A stretch of DNA of 64,000 nt from Haloarcula marina (lineage in GTDB: Archaea; Halobacteriota; Halobacteria; Halobacteriales; Haloarculaceae): assembly GCF_024218775.1 (NCBI RefSeq), contig NZ_CP100404.1, positions 868,001-932,000 of the forward strand, read 5' to 3'. The position numbers and the translations under genes were made by a program. Positions 17,184 to 25,389 of the stretch are shown here, in pieces (the stretch's first letter is position 1; every line of letters starts with the position of its first letter). The notes beneath the pieces were generated by a model. That model was not told where the DNA came from. It did no database searches and saw only the letters and a list, made by a program, of their open reading frames with translations.

Positions 17184-17951
17184 ATGGTCGAAGTGTTCGC
17201 GGTGGCCAGCGGCAAGGGTGGGACCGGCAAGACCACGAGCACGGTCGCGCTGGGGATGGCGCTCGCCGACCAGTACGACGTGACCGTGGTCGACGCCGAC
17301 ACCGGAATGGCGAACCTGCTCTTTCACGCGGGCCTCTCTGACGTGGAAACGACGCTCCACGACGTGTTGGCCGAGGACGCCGCGGTCGGTGAGGCGGCAT
17401 ACGAGCGGTTCGGGATGACCGTCGTTCCCTGCGGGACGAGTCTCGACGGCTTCCGCGAGTCAGACCCGACGCGGCTACGCGAGGTGGTGGCGACGCTCGC
17501 CGCCGACACCGACGTACTCTTGCTCGACTCGCCGCCGGCGCTCGACAGTCGGGCGGCGGTTCTACCGGTCGTGATGGCCGACCGGACGGTCATCGTCCTC
17601 CAGCCGACGATTCCGGCCATCTCCGACGGCCTGAAAGTACAGGAGTACGCCACCTCGTACGGAACCGACGTTGCGGGCGTCTTGTTCAACAAGGTTCGGG
17701 ACGACGAGCGTATCGACGACGTGGCCGCGAAGACCGACCGCTACTTCGAGGGGTCGACGCTGGCGACGGTGCCCGAGAGCGAACGGGCGCGGGAGGCGCG
17801 CCGTGCCGGGCGACCCTTGCTCGCCCACGCTCCGGACTGTGCGGCGGCCACTGCCTATCGGGCGGCCGCCGATTCGCTGTCGATTCGTCGCGGCGACTCC
17901 GAGGCCGTCGCCGACCGATTCCGCAGCGCCGTCATTCCGGACACGCCATGA
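17184..17951 (+). CDS. MinD/ParA-family P-loop ATPase
   Basis: A 255-residue deviant-Walker ATPase. KGGTGKTT (11-18) is the deviant Walker A with its signature Lys at 11; VVDADTGMANLLFH is switch I/A', and LLLDSPPALDSRA is Walker B. No C-terminal amphipathic membrane helix is obvious, unlike bacterial MinD. Haloarchaea carry several MinD paralogues; MinD4 positions archaella and chemosensory arrays in Haloferax, but no role can be assigned to this copy. The stop overlaps the next gene by four bases (ATGA), indicating a functional pair. Confidence 0.88.
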   Translation: MVEVFAVASGKGGTGKTTSTVALGMALADQYDVTVVDADTGMANLLFHAGLSDVETTLHDVLAEDAAVGEAAYERFGMTVVPCGTSLDGFRESDPTRLREVVATLAADTDVLLLDSPPALDSRAAVLPVVMADRTVIVLQPTIPAISDGLKVQEYATSYGTDVAGVLFNKVRDDERIDDVAAKTDRYFEGSTLATVPESERAREARRAGRPLLAHAPDCAAATAYRAAADSLSIRRGDSEAVADRFRSAVIPDTP

Positions 17952-18484
17952 GACTCCCCCGCGGAACCCTCCGGAAATCTCGCGTGGTAGCCGACCCCCG
18001 CGAGACGCTCGCGGACGTTCTCGACCGCGAACTGACGGGCTACGCGGTGTTCGAGTCACAGGAGACCGTGTTACTCGACGCCGAGGGCCGCGGCCTCGTC
18101 ACGTTCGACGGGGGCGTTCCGGTGCTCGCGTACCACACCGGGAGCGACCGGGGCGGCCCGGCGGCCCTGGCCGACCTCGCGATTCCCGGCCCGTACCACG
18201 TCTCCGTGTTCGAACTCGACGCCGCGGCCCTCGCCGACGCCCACGAGGCCGACGAACTACGGGTCCCACCGGGGATGCCGGCGGAGCGCCTCGCGGGCGA
18301 CCCGGCACTGGCAGACAGCACCCGACGAGCGGCCCCGGAGACACGGCGCGACGAGGCGGAGTCCGAGAACGCGGACACGCACAGCGCGGTCGAGGCGTTC
18401 CTCGCCGACGAAGAGAAGATAGCGGCAATTCGAGAACAAGCGCGCGCTGAGGCGGCCGAACGCGCCGATGAGTGGGGATTTTAG
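17948..18484 (+). CDS. Conserved hypothetical protein, translationally coupled to the MinD-like ATPase
   Basis: A 178-residue soluble acidic protein. The first ~100 residues form a compact alpha/beta domain (LADVLDRELTGYAVFESQETVLLDAEGRG...VPVLAYHTG); a disordered Glu/Arg/Asp-rich linker follows, then a C-terminal helix EEKIAAIREQARAEAAERADEWGF. It starts inside the ATPase stop codon (ATGA), so it is a likely partner or cargo adaptor. No named domain recognised. Its end overlaps the convergent HTH gene by four bases. Confidence 0.8.
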   Translation: MRLPRGTLRKSRVVADPRETLADVLDRELTGYAVFESQETVLLDAEGRGLVTFDGGVPVLAYHTGSDRGGPAALADLAIPGPYHVSVFELDAAALADAHEADELRVPPGMPAERLAGDPALADSTRRAAPETRRDEAESENADTHSAVEAFLADEEKIAAIREQARAEAAERADEWGF

Positions 18485-18714
18485 CTCGTCCGGACGGGAA
18501 TCCACCACACCCGCGACCGGCCACCCACTTTCTTGCTCGTGATGTCCGTCTCGGATTCGAGGCTGTGGAGTTTGTTCAGCGCCGTCCGACGGGAACACCC
18601 GAGTCGGTCGGCCACTTCCGACGCGGTCAGGGGTTCGGCGTAGTCGTCCCGGTCTTTGAACACTTCGATGACATCTGATTCAGTGTACTGGACTTCACGT
18701 CCGGGCGGTGACAT
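18481..18714 (-). CDS. Small winged-helix DNA-binding protein
   Basis: A 77-residue single-domain protein. SEVADRLGCSRRTALNKLHSLESE is a helix-turn-helix, followed by a wing (DITSKKVGGRSRVWWIP) seen in many haloarchaeal regulators. The ATG at 18714 (MSPPGREVQYTESDV) is chosen over the frame opening at 18816 because the upstream residues do not look coding. It is convergent with the MinD partner gene, overlapping by four bases. A palindrome at 18871-18889 lies about 160 bases upstream. Confidence 0.82.
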   Translation of the reverse strand: MSPPGREVQYTESDVIEVFKDRDDYAEPLTASEVADRLGCSRRTALNKLHSLESETDITSKKVGGRSRVWWIPVRTS

Positions 18715-19061
18715 ATACGTGAGATGGACGGCAGGGTACTTAATTGTCGCCCGGTGGCTGTCGCGTCGCGGGGCGTCGCCGCCACCGAAATGTGTCCCGG
18801 CCGCTGGGGGTGCCAATCGGCGCTCGTCGATTCCGAACTCGAATCACTGCGTCCGCGGTATCCGGGCGGGTGTTACAGGTGCTGTAACATCTAACGGAAG
18901 GTAAGTATAGGATACCCCCACTCCCACTGTCCGATGGGGAAAGCCCCACACCAGTACGCGTGAACTGGCCAGTGGCACGCGTACGACTCCGCTTCGGCCT
19001 TCCACTATCGCCGTCGGGGGCGCCTCCCTCCGACCGGCGTCTTTACACGAGTACAGATTCG
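18715..19061. other. Intergenic stretch between two minus-strand regulator genes
   Basis: No convincing gene. Contains a perfect inverted repeat at 18871-18889 and GC-rich sequence around it; a short A/T element lies at 18732-18744. The stretch 19020-19061 is immediately downstream of the regulator at 19062. Confidence 0.5.
18871..18889. promoter_or_regulatory. Perfect inverted repeat, candidate operator
   Basis: Arms TGTTACAG (18871-18878) and CTGTAACA (18882-18889) flank a 3-base spacer. The symmetry and 11-base centre-to-centre spacing suit a dimeric winged-helix protein. It lies between the 18481 HTH gene and the regulator at 19062, both on the minus strand. No binding protein is known. 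Confidence 0.5.
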
Positions 19062-19853
19062 TCAGGAGTACAGATTCTGCAGTGGTTGGGCTCGCTGCCG
19101 TCGTCGCTCGAAGGCGTCCATCGCCCACTCGACGACGGCGTCACCGCGAGTCTCCAAGATGGCTCGCATGTTGTTCCGCTCGTCGTATCCGGCCACGCAG
19201 CACCGCTCGCCGTCCACGATGAAGCCAAACGAGAGTCGCTCGTCGTGGACGTACATCGTTATCTCCTCGTGTTCCAGTCCGTGGGTCAGGTCGCCCATGA
19301 ACGACTCTTCGGACTGTTCGAGGACTCGCTCGTCGATGACGAACTCGATGCTTATCCCCGACTGCAGTAACTCCGCGCCCACTTCGTTGAACGGCTTGGC
19401 GACGATGGGCGACACCGCGTAGATGTCGTTCTCGACGTTCCGGAACCACTCGGTGAACCGGTCGAGCGCGGCGAGTGGATTCCCGTCAGAACTGACGGTA
19501 ATGTCTGCGTTTTCCAGCGCACTCGCTGGCAACTCGTCGGCGACGGACCCGAGACACGTCGCTATCGGTCCGAACGTCTGTGCTCGCTCGACGCCGGCGA
19601 CGAACGACCGGTAGCGGTGGTACACGTCCCGACCGGTCACGGTCAGTCGGTAGTCGCCGTCGTGTTTCACGACCCACTCTCGCTCTCTGAAGCCCGCGAG
19701 GATGCGCTGAATCGTCGTTCTGGTCGCATCGACCTGCTCGCACAGTTCGCAGGGACGTGCCGGGGTGTCTGCCAGCGTCGACAACACGCTGAATCGTTGC
19801 GGGGAACCCGTGAGGAACTGGACATCCCCGAATGCGTCCTCGTCTGGATGCAT
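19062..19853 (-). CDS. Haloarchaeal HTH regulator with FilR1-type middle domain
   Basis: A ~263-residue two-domain regulator. An N-terminal winged helix (RFSVLSTLADTPARPCELCEQVDATRTTIQRILAGFREREWV) is followed by an alpha/beta effector domain (DITVSSDGNPLAALDRFTEW...VDGERCCVAGYDERN) resembling the methanogenesis-regulator FilR1 middle domain that haloarchaea use widely. The ATG at 19853 (MHPDEDAFGD) is chosen; the frame is open to 19973 and an ATG at 19883 is possible. It is divergent from the sulfatase gene, and the shared 186-base region carries a palindrome over the sulfatase A/T box, so it probably controls the sulfatase. Confidence 0.85.
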   Translation of the reverse strand: MHPDEDAFGDVQFLTGSPQRFSVLSTLADTPARPCELCEQVDATRTTIQRILAGFREREWVVKHDGDYRLTVTGRDVYHRYRSFVAGVERAQTFGPIATCLGSVADELPASALENADITVSSDGNPLAALDRFTEWFRNVENDIYAVSPIVAKPFNEVGAELLQSGISIEFVIDERVLEQSEESFMGDLTHGLEHEEITMYVHDERLSFGFIVDGERCCVAGYDERNNMRAILETRGDAVVEWAMDAFERRRQRAQPLQNLYS

Positions 19854-20006
19854 CGCTCTTGAATACCAATTGTCTGCCACCATTGTTAGTGAATCGGTCT
19901 GAGCGACGGAATCGCCCCCCGAGGCCAACTGGGTACTGTCCCGGACGATTCGCGCTGACCGGTCGGAAATCACGGTAGGGCGCGGCCTCGATTGGTATCA
20001 CATCTA

Positions 20007-20021
20007 TAACTAAAATAGTTA
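20007..20021 (+). promoter_or_regulatory. Palindromic A/T box upstream of the sulfatase gene
   Basis: TAACTA (20007-20012) and TAGTTA (20016-20021) are perfect inverted arms around AAA. The centre is 26 bases before the sulfatase ATG at 20040, the usual TATA distance for a leaderless haloarchaeal gene, so the palindrome would overlap TBP binding. A repressor bound here would block transcription; the divergent regulator is the candidate. Confidence 0.55.
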
Positions 20022-20039
20022 GAAGCTAGCAATGAATTT

Positions 20040-22361
20040 ATGGCAAACGAACGCCATTTCCAGGGGCGAATCGGCCGAACGTACGACGAATCGGAACCGT
20101 GGTGGCCCGAGCAAACTCGGGCCCCCGAGGACGCGCCGAACGTCCTGATGGTCGTCTTAGACGACGTCGGATTCGGGCAACTGGGTTGTTACGGCGGCCT
20201 CGTCGACACGCCGAACATCGACCGACTCGCCGACAACGGCCTCCAGTACAACAACTTCCACACGACGGCGCTGTGCTCGCCAACTCGGTCCTGTCTCATG
20301 ACCGGTCGGAACCATCACTCGAACGCGATGGCCGGTATCTCCGAGGTATCGACGGGATTCCCCGGCTACAACGGCCACATCCCACACGAGAACGGGTTCG
20401 TTTCGGAGACGCTCGTCGAGGAGGGTTACAGTACGCACGCCCTCGGGAAGTGGCACCTCACGCCAGCGGAGTCCGGCAGTGCCGCGGGGCCGTACGACCA
20501 GTGGCCGCTCGGTCGTGGCTTCGAACGATTCTACGGCTTCCTCGGCGGTGATACGGACCAGTACACACCGAATCTCGTCTACGACAACCACCAGGTCGAC
20601 CCCCCGTCGACACCCGACGAGGGATATCACCTGACCGAGGACATCGCCGACCGTGCCATCGAGTTTATCGGCGACGCGAAACAGGTCGACCCGGACAAAC
20701 CGTTCTTCACGTACTTCTGTCCCGGCGCGTGTCACGCGCCGCATCAAGTGCCACGGGAGTGGGCTGATAAGTACGAAGGCGAGTTCGACATGGGTTGGGA
20801 CGAAGCCCGCGAGCGGATACTCGAACGCCAGATAGAGATGGGCGTCGTCCCCGAAGGCACCGACCTGTCGCCGCACAACCCCGATGTCGACGAATGGGAC
20901 TCGCTCTCGGACGACGAACAGCGACTCTACGCCCGCATGATGGAGGTGTTCGCCGGGTTCTTAGAACACACCGACGCACAAATCGGCCGGGTCCTCGACT
21001 ACCTCGAGGAACTCGGCGAACTCGACGACACGCTCGTCGTGCTCGTCTCGGACAACGGAGCGAGCCCCGAGGGCGGCCCGACGGGTTCCGTCGACGAGAA
21101 CCGATTCTTCAACAACGTCCCGGAATCGCTCGAAGACAACCTCGAAGCGATGGACGAACTGGGTGGCCCGAAGTACTTCAACCACTACCCGTGGGGGTGG
21201 ACGTGGGCCGGGAACACGCCCTTCCAGCGCTGGAAGCGAGAGACGCACCGCGGCGGCGCGTCCGACCCGATGGTGGTCTCGTGGCCGAACGGTATCGAGG
21301 CGAGCGGCGAGATTCGCGACCAGTTCGTCCACGCCATCGACGTGATGCCGACCATTCTGGAAGCTATCGGCATCGAACCACCGGACGAAATCAAGGGCGT
21401 CTCCCAGTCGCCCATCGAGGGGACGAGCTTCGCGTTCACGTTCGACGAACCGGACGCTCCCGAGCGACACACGACCCAGTACTTCGAGATGTTCGCCTAC
21501 CGCGCCATCTACCACGACGGCTGGCGCGCGGTCCACCCGTGGCCGCTCGGCGACCCCATCACCGCTGAGGACCTCTCTGCGACCAGTTTAGCGGAATCCG
21601 GCTGGGAGCTGTACAACCTCGACGAGGACTTCTCGGAGGCCCACGACGTGGCGTCCGAACATCCGGAGAAAGTGCTGGAACTCGTCCAACTCTGGTGGAC
21701 CGAAGCCGGGAAGCACGACGTCCTGCCGCTCGACGGCCGCGGCGTCGAGCGCTTCGCCGAAGCGCGACCCGAACCCGGGAAGCCTCGCGACCAGTACGTC
21801 TACTACCCGGGTGGACAGTACGTGCCCGAGAACGCGGCCGTCAAGGTGCTCAACCGGAACCACAGTCTCACCGCGGACCTGCAGATTCCGGACGACGGCG
21901 CCGAAGGCGTCCTTCTCGCTCACGGCTCTCGGTCTGGCGGGTATTCCCTGTACGTCGACGACGATAGGCTCTGTTACGTCCACAATTACGTCGGCGTCGA
22001 AGAGTACGAAGTCGTCGCCGACGAACCGCTCCCTGCTGGCGAGATACAGGTCCGGATGGAGTTCGAGACGACCGGTCAGGCGAACCCCGGAGAGGGTGAA
22101 GGTGCCCCGGGACTAGTGCGACTCTACTACGGCGACGAACAGGTCGGCGAGGGCGAGATACCGGTGACGATTCCGATTACGACCGGGCTTACCGCCGGGT
22201 TGAGTTGTGGTCGTGACGCTCTCAACGCCGTCACCGACCAGTACCGCGACCGAATGCCGTTCGCGTTCACCGGTGACATCGCTCGCGTGACCGTCGACGT
22301 CAGCGGCGAACCGTTCGTCCACGCGGACAAAGAGATGGATCGCATCATGGCGCGGGAATAA
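20040..22361 (+). CDS. Type I (formylglycine) arylsulfatase, long form, cytoplasmic
   Basis: A 773-residue alkaline-phosphatase-superfamily sulfatase that hydrolyses sulfate esters. The sulfatase signature is CSPTRSCLMTGR, with Cys79 to be oxidised to formylglycine; metal ligands are Asp41-Asp42 (VVLDDVGFG) and DNGAS later, and LGKWHL is the Lys/His motif. After about residue 620 an extra beta-sandwich region typical of ~770-aa arylsulfatases follows. There is no Sec or Tat signal, so it should act inside the cell on imported substrate. An FGE homologue that could activate Cys79 lies at 25390. Substrate unknown. Confidence 0.93.
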   Translation: MANERHFQGRIGRTYDESEPWWPEQTRAPEDAPNVLMVVLDDVGFGQLGCYGGLVDTPNIDRLADNGLQYNNFHTTALCSPTRSCLMTGRNHHSNAMAGISEVSTGFPGYNGHIPHENGFVSETLVEEGYSTHALGKWHLTPAESGSAAGPYDQWPLGRGFERFYGFLGGDTDQYTPNLVYDNHQVDPPSTPDEGYHLTEDIADRAIEFIGDAKQVDPDKPFFTYFCPGACHAPHQVPREWADKYEGEFDMGWDEARERILERQIEMGVVPEGTDLSPHNPDVDEWDSLSDDEQRLYARMMEVFAGFLEHTDAQIGRVLDYLEELGELDDTLVVLVSDNGASPEGGPTGSVDENRFFNNVPESLEDNLEAMDELGGPKYFNHYPWGWTWAGNTPFQRWKRETHRGGASDPMVVSWPNGIEASGEIRDQFVHAIDVMPTILEAIGIEPPDEIKGVSQSPIEGTSFAFTFDEPDAPERHTTQYFEMFAYRAIYHDGWRAVHPWPLGDPITAEDLSATSLAESGWELYNLDEDFSEAHDVASEHPEKVLELVQLWWTEAGKHDVLPLDGRGVERFAEARPEPGKPRDQYVYYPGGQYVPENAAVKVLNRNHSLTADLQIPDDGAEGVLLAHGSRSGGYSLYVDDDRLCYVHNYVGVEEYEVVADEPLPAGEIQVRMEFETTGQANPGEGEGAPGLVRLYYGDEQVGEGEIPVTIPITTGLTAGLSCGRDALNAVTDQYRDRMPFAFTGDIARVTVDVSGEPFVHADKEMDRIMARE

Positions 22362-22411
22362 TCCCCGCCCGCGATTCACACGCGCCGCAGCGTTCGACGG
22401 CTCCTTTTCTG

Positions 22412-23431
22412 TCAGATGCCGGGCGCGTCCGTGCGGTTGGCGACCAGGAGTTCGACGAGCGTTTTCGCCAATCCGAGGACCACGGGACCGATGAAGAGGC
22501 CGAGAAAGCCAAACAGAACGACGCCGCCGAAGATACCGATGACAATGAGGGCGGGATTGAGCTGTGCCCCGCGCTGCATCGCGAGGGGTCTGATGAAGTT
22601 GTCCGACCCGCTCACGATGACGGCCCCGTATATCGCCAGTCCCGCGGCGGCGACGACGTCCCCGACGGCGGCGAGATAGACGACGGCGGGAATCCAGATT
22701 ATCGACGCACCGATGAGGGGGAGCATCGAGAGGCCGAACGTCACCACGCCCCAGAAGACGAGGTTGTCGAAACCGAGGACGAGAAACCCGAGTACGGTAA
22801 GTAACGCTTGCACGCCAGCAACGATGACGTTACCGACGACGGCCGCCCACAGGAGGTGGTCGGTACGGTCGACCAGTTCGTCCGTCGTCGCCTCGTCGAA
22901 CGGAATCGCCGCACGGACCCACTCGACGAAGTCGTCCCCGTCTCGCAAGAGGTAGTAGAAGGTAAAGAGGAACACCACCACCCCGACGAGAAACGCCGTG
23001 ACACCGCCGATGAGGCGGACGACTCGTCCGAGGAGACCACCGATGGCGGTTCTGAAGGCGTCTCCCACCGAAGCGAGCAACGTCGAGAGGTCCCCGCTCG
23101 TTCCGAACCACCGGATGACGACGGCGAGCACGTCCGCGAAGTTCGGAAGTTCGACACCCTGTGCGACTGCGACCGCCTGTTCGACTGCGACAGCGAGCAG
23201 GAGGGCGAGCGGCGCGAGAACGACGACGATAGTCCCGAGAGTCGTGACGAGCGCGCCCCCAGTATCGCCAAGTCGACGGGATAGCCGAGAGTTCACCGGT
23301 GCGACGAGATAGGCGAGTAGGCCGCCCAGCACGATGGCTTGGAAGAACTGCATCGCGAGCAGGACCGATAGCACACCGACCAGGAGGAGAAAGACCGTGA
23401 GAAACGTATTCGATGTCGCGCTGTCGGTCAT
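22412..23431 (-). CDS. AI-2E family transporter (PerM-like membrane protein)
   Basis: A 339-residue polytopic membrane protein. It shows the family pattern: paired helices at the N terminus, a soluble region around VELPNFADVLAVVIRWF, the FLFTFYYLLRDGD motif, then AAVVGNVIVAGVQALLTVLGFLVLG and PLIGASIIWIPAVVYL. The family was named for autoinducer-2 export, but members transport varied small molecules or Na+/H+. The ATG at 23431 starts directly before the first helix; the long upstream frame is not homologous. It is convergent with the sulfatase, ending 50 bases away. Confidence 0.9.
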   Translation of the reverse strand: MTDSATSNTFLTVFLLLVGVLSVLLAMQFFQAIVLGGLLAYLVAPVNSRLSRRLGDTGGALVTTLGTIVVVLAPLALLLAVAVEQAVAVAQGVELPNFADVLAVVIRWFGTSGDLSTLLASVGDAFRTAIGGLLGRVVRLIGGVTAFLVGVVVFLFTFYYLLRDGDDFVEWVRAAIPFDEATTDELVDRTDHLLWAAVVGNVIVAGVQALLTVLGFLVLGFDNLVFWGVVTFGLSMLPLIGASIIWIPAVVYLAAVGDVVAAAGLAIYGAVIVSGSDNFIRPLAMQRGAQLNPALIVIGIFGGVVLFGFLGLFIGPVVLGLAKTLVELLVANRTDAPGI

Positions 23432-23797
23432 AGGGGGCTGATAGCTCTGAGTTCCGCGGCTGAGCGGCATTGTTATCCTGTGGCATATGGCGGCTGCGAC
23501 GAACGGGCGAGCAGTGCGTCGACGACGGGACGAACCGTGGGGAAATCGCCGAAATCTATCGCCGTTCAAGGATGTGCCTGTCAGACAGTAATGTCGGCAC
23601 AGGATTCGAAACGCCCTCAATAACGAAGCTCCTGTCCGGAAAATCACAACTATCGCTCGAACGGATTCCACCGCCCCTTGGGGCGTCCACTGCCGACGAG
23701 CGCTCGCGGGAAGGAGTACGATGTCCCCATACCGACACCACGGCCACATCGCTTGCATGGAACGCGAAACCGAACGCCCGACCGTGGGGCGAGCAGT
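23432..23797. other. Divergent intergenic region, no gene seen
   Basis: Frames here are Arg/Ser/Pro-rich shadows without haloarchaeal composition. It should contain promoters for the AI-2E transporter (minus) and the LURP-one gene (plus); no strong A/T box is evident. Confidence 0.4.
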
Positions 23798-24349
23798 ATG
23801 AGTCCGCTCCGCCGTCGACAGGGCCGCCAAAGCCGGCGACGCCGAGGCGCGGCCGACCGCACGACCCCGACTCGATACCGGATGCGCGAGAAACTGCTCA
23901 CGTTCGGGAACGACTTCCTCATCGAGACAGACGGAGGTACGCCGGCGTTCAAAGTCGACGGAAAGGCCCTCAGAGTCCGCGACACGATTCAGTTCCGGGA
24001 CCAGCAGGGACGGCCACTCTACCGGGTCACGGAGCGTCTCCTTCGACTCAAGGAGACGATGGTCATCGAGCGGGACGGTCGCAAGATAGCGAGCATCCAG
24101 AAGGCCCTCGTGACGCCGCTCAGAGACCGGTTCACCGTTCGGGTCGAGGGAGGGTCGCCGTTGCACGTTCAGGGGAACATCTTCGAGCACGAATACACCA
24201 TCACGCGCGACGGCGCGCGCGTGGCGACCGTCTCGAAGCGGTGGTTCCGCGTCCGCGACACGTACGGCGTCGAGGTGATGCCGGGCGAAGACGACGCGTT
24301 CGTCCTCGCCGTCACTGCGGCCGTCGATTCGATTAGTAGCCGAGGCTAG
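23798..24349 (+). CDS. LURP-one-related (PF04525) protein
   Basis: A 183-residue protein (155 if the ATG at 23882 is used). From YRMREKLLTFGNDFLIETDGG onward it follows the tubby-like beta-barrel of LURP-one-related proteins: alternating short strands such as PAFKVDGKALRVRDTIQFRDQQGRPLY and EYTITRDGARVATVSKRWF. The 28 residues before REKLL are very basic and may be non-coding, although the fold seems to begin at TRYRM, just before the second ATG. Function of prokaryotic members is unknown; scramblase-like phospholipid binding has been suggested for the fold. Followed by the SLC10-type transporter gene. Confidence 0.82.
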   Translation: MSPLRRRQGRQSRRRRGAADRTTPTRYRMREKLLTFGNDFLIETDGGTPAFKVDGKALRVRDTIQFRDQQGRPLYRVTERLLRLKETMVIERDGRKIASIQKALVTPLRDRFTVRVEGGSPLHVQGNIFEHEYTITRDGARVATVSKRWFRVRDTYGVEVMPGEDDAFVLAVTAAVDSISSRG

Positions 24350-24488
24350 CCCGACGGACACCCCGGGGGCACGAACTCACCGAGATGACTACGATACCGT
24401 CACTGCCACCACCGTCGCCGACACCCACGCCCCGCTCCGGTCAGCGAGCGCATCGCTGCTACGCCAGTGGCCGTGCCGAGGTGTGGCG

Positions 24489-25373
24489 ATGGCGGTGATT
24501 CTCGAAGCACTCGCGCGGCTGTCGGTCCTCGTCTTCGTCGTCTCGAGCATGCTCGCGATGGGACTGAGCCTGACCGCCGGGCAGATACTCCGTCCGCTTC
24601 GGGACCGCCGCCGGGTCGCGACGACGCTGCTGGCGAACTTCGTTCTCGTACCGCTGCTGGGGTATGCAATCTTGGCACTCGTTCCGCTCTCGGAGGCCCA
24701 GTCGGTTGGCGTGCTCTTGCTGGCGACTGCGGCCGGTGCCCCGTTTCTCCCCAAACTCGTCGAGGCGGCGAAGGGGGATCTCGCCTTCAGCGTCGGCCTG
24801 ATGGTCCTGCTGATGGTGGTGACCGTCGCATACGTCCCGATAGTGCTGCCGGTGCTGTTACCGGGCGTGCAGGTCAACCCCCTCGATATCGCGAGTTCGC
24901 TGGTCGTCCTGATGCTCGCTCCGCTCGCCGTCGGTCTGCTCGTGAAAGACCGGTACGCGGACACTGCCGACGCGGTCCAACCCGTGGTCAGCCAGACGTC
25001 GAGTACGGCGCTTGTCTTCCTCGTCGTGCTCATGCTGGTGTTGAACTTCCAGACGGTTCTGAGTGTGATCGGCACCGGCGTCCTCATCGCGTTGCTATTG
25101 TTCATCGCTGGCTCGTTCGCAATCGGCTGGGGGCTGGGTGGGTCGGCGGTCGACGACCGGTCGGTCACCGGTCTCGGGACCGCACAGCGAAACGTCTCGG
25201 CCGCGCTGATTGTTGGCGCGCAGAACTTCACCGACCCGAACGTCCTCGTCGTCCTCGTCATCGGCGCGATGTTGATGCTGGTCGTCCTGTTGCCACTGGG
25301 AGGAGAGTTGGGCAGACGCACCGCCTCGGCCGCGGGAGAGTCCACGAGCGAGGGCATGACGACAGACGACTGA
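24489..25373 (+). CDS. Bile acid:sodium symporter (BASS/SLC10) family transporter
   Basis: A 294-residue membrane protein with about nine hydrophobic helices. Family features: an early SMLAMGLSLTAGQ segment, the conserved acidic/Gly-rich crossing motifs (GTAQRNVSAALIVGAQNF near the C terminus is the GxGxxRNxS/A motif of the second crossover). An in-frame GTG at 24483 is an alternative start. Members import organic anions, including sulfated steroids (SLC10A6) and carboxylates, with sodium. Lying between sulfatase and FGE, it may bring in a sulfate ester; that is inference. Confidence 0.88.
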   Translation: MAVILEALARLSVLVFVVSSMLAMGLSLTAGQILRPLRDRRRVATTLLANFVLVPLLGYAILALVPLSEAQSVGVLLLATAAGAPFLPKLVEAAKGDLAFSVGLMVLLMVVTVAYVPIVLPVLLPGVQVNPLDIASSLVVLMLAPLAVGLLVKDRYADTADAVQPVVSQTSSTALVFLVVLMLVLNFQTVLSVIGTGVLIALLLFIAGSFAIGWGLGGSAVDDRSVTGLGTAQRNVSAALIVGAQNFTDPNVLVVLVIGAMLMLVVLLPLGGELGRRTASAAGESTSEGMTTDD

Positions 25374-25389
25374 CCGACACGATTCACAG

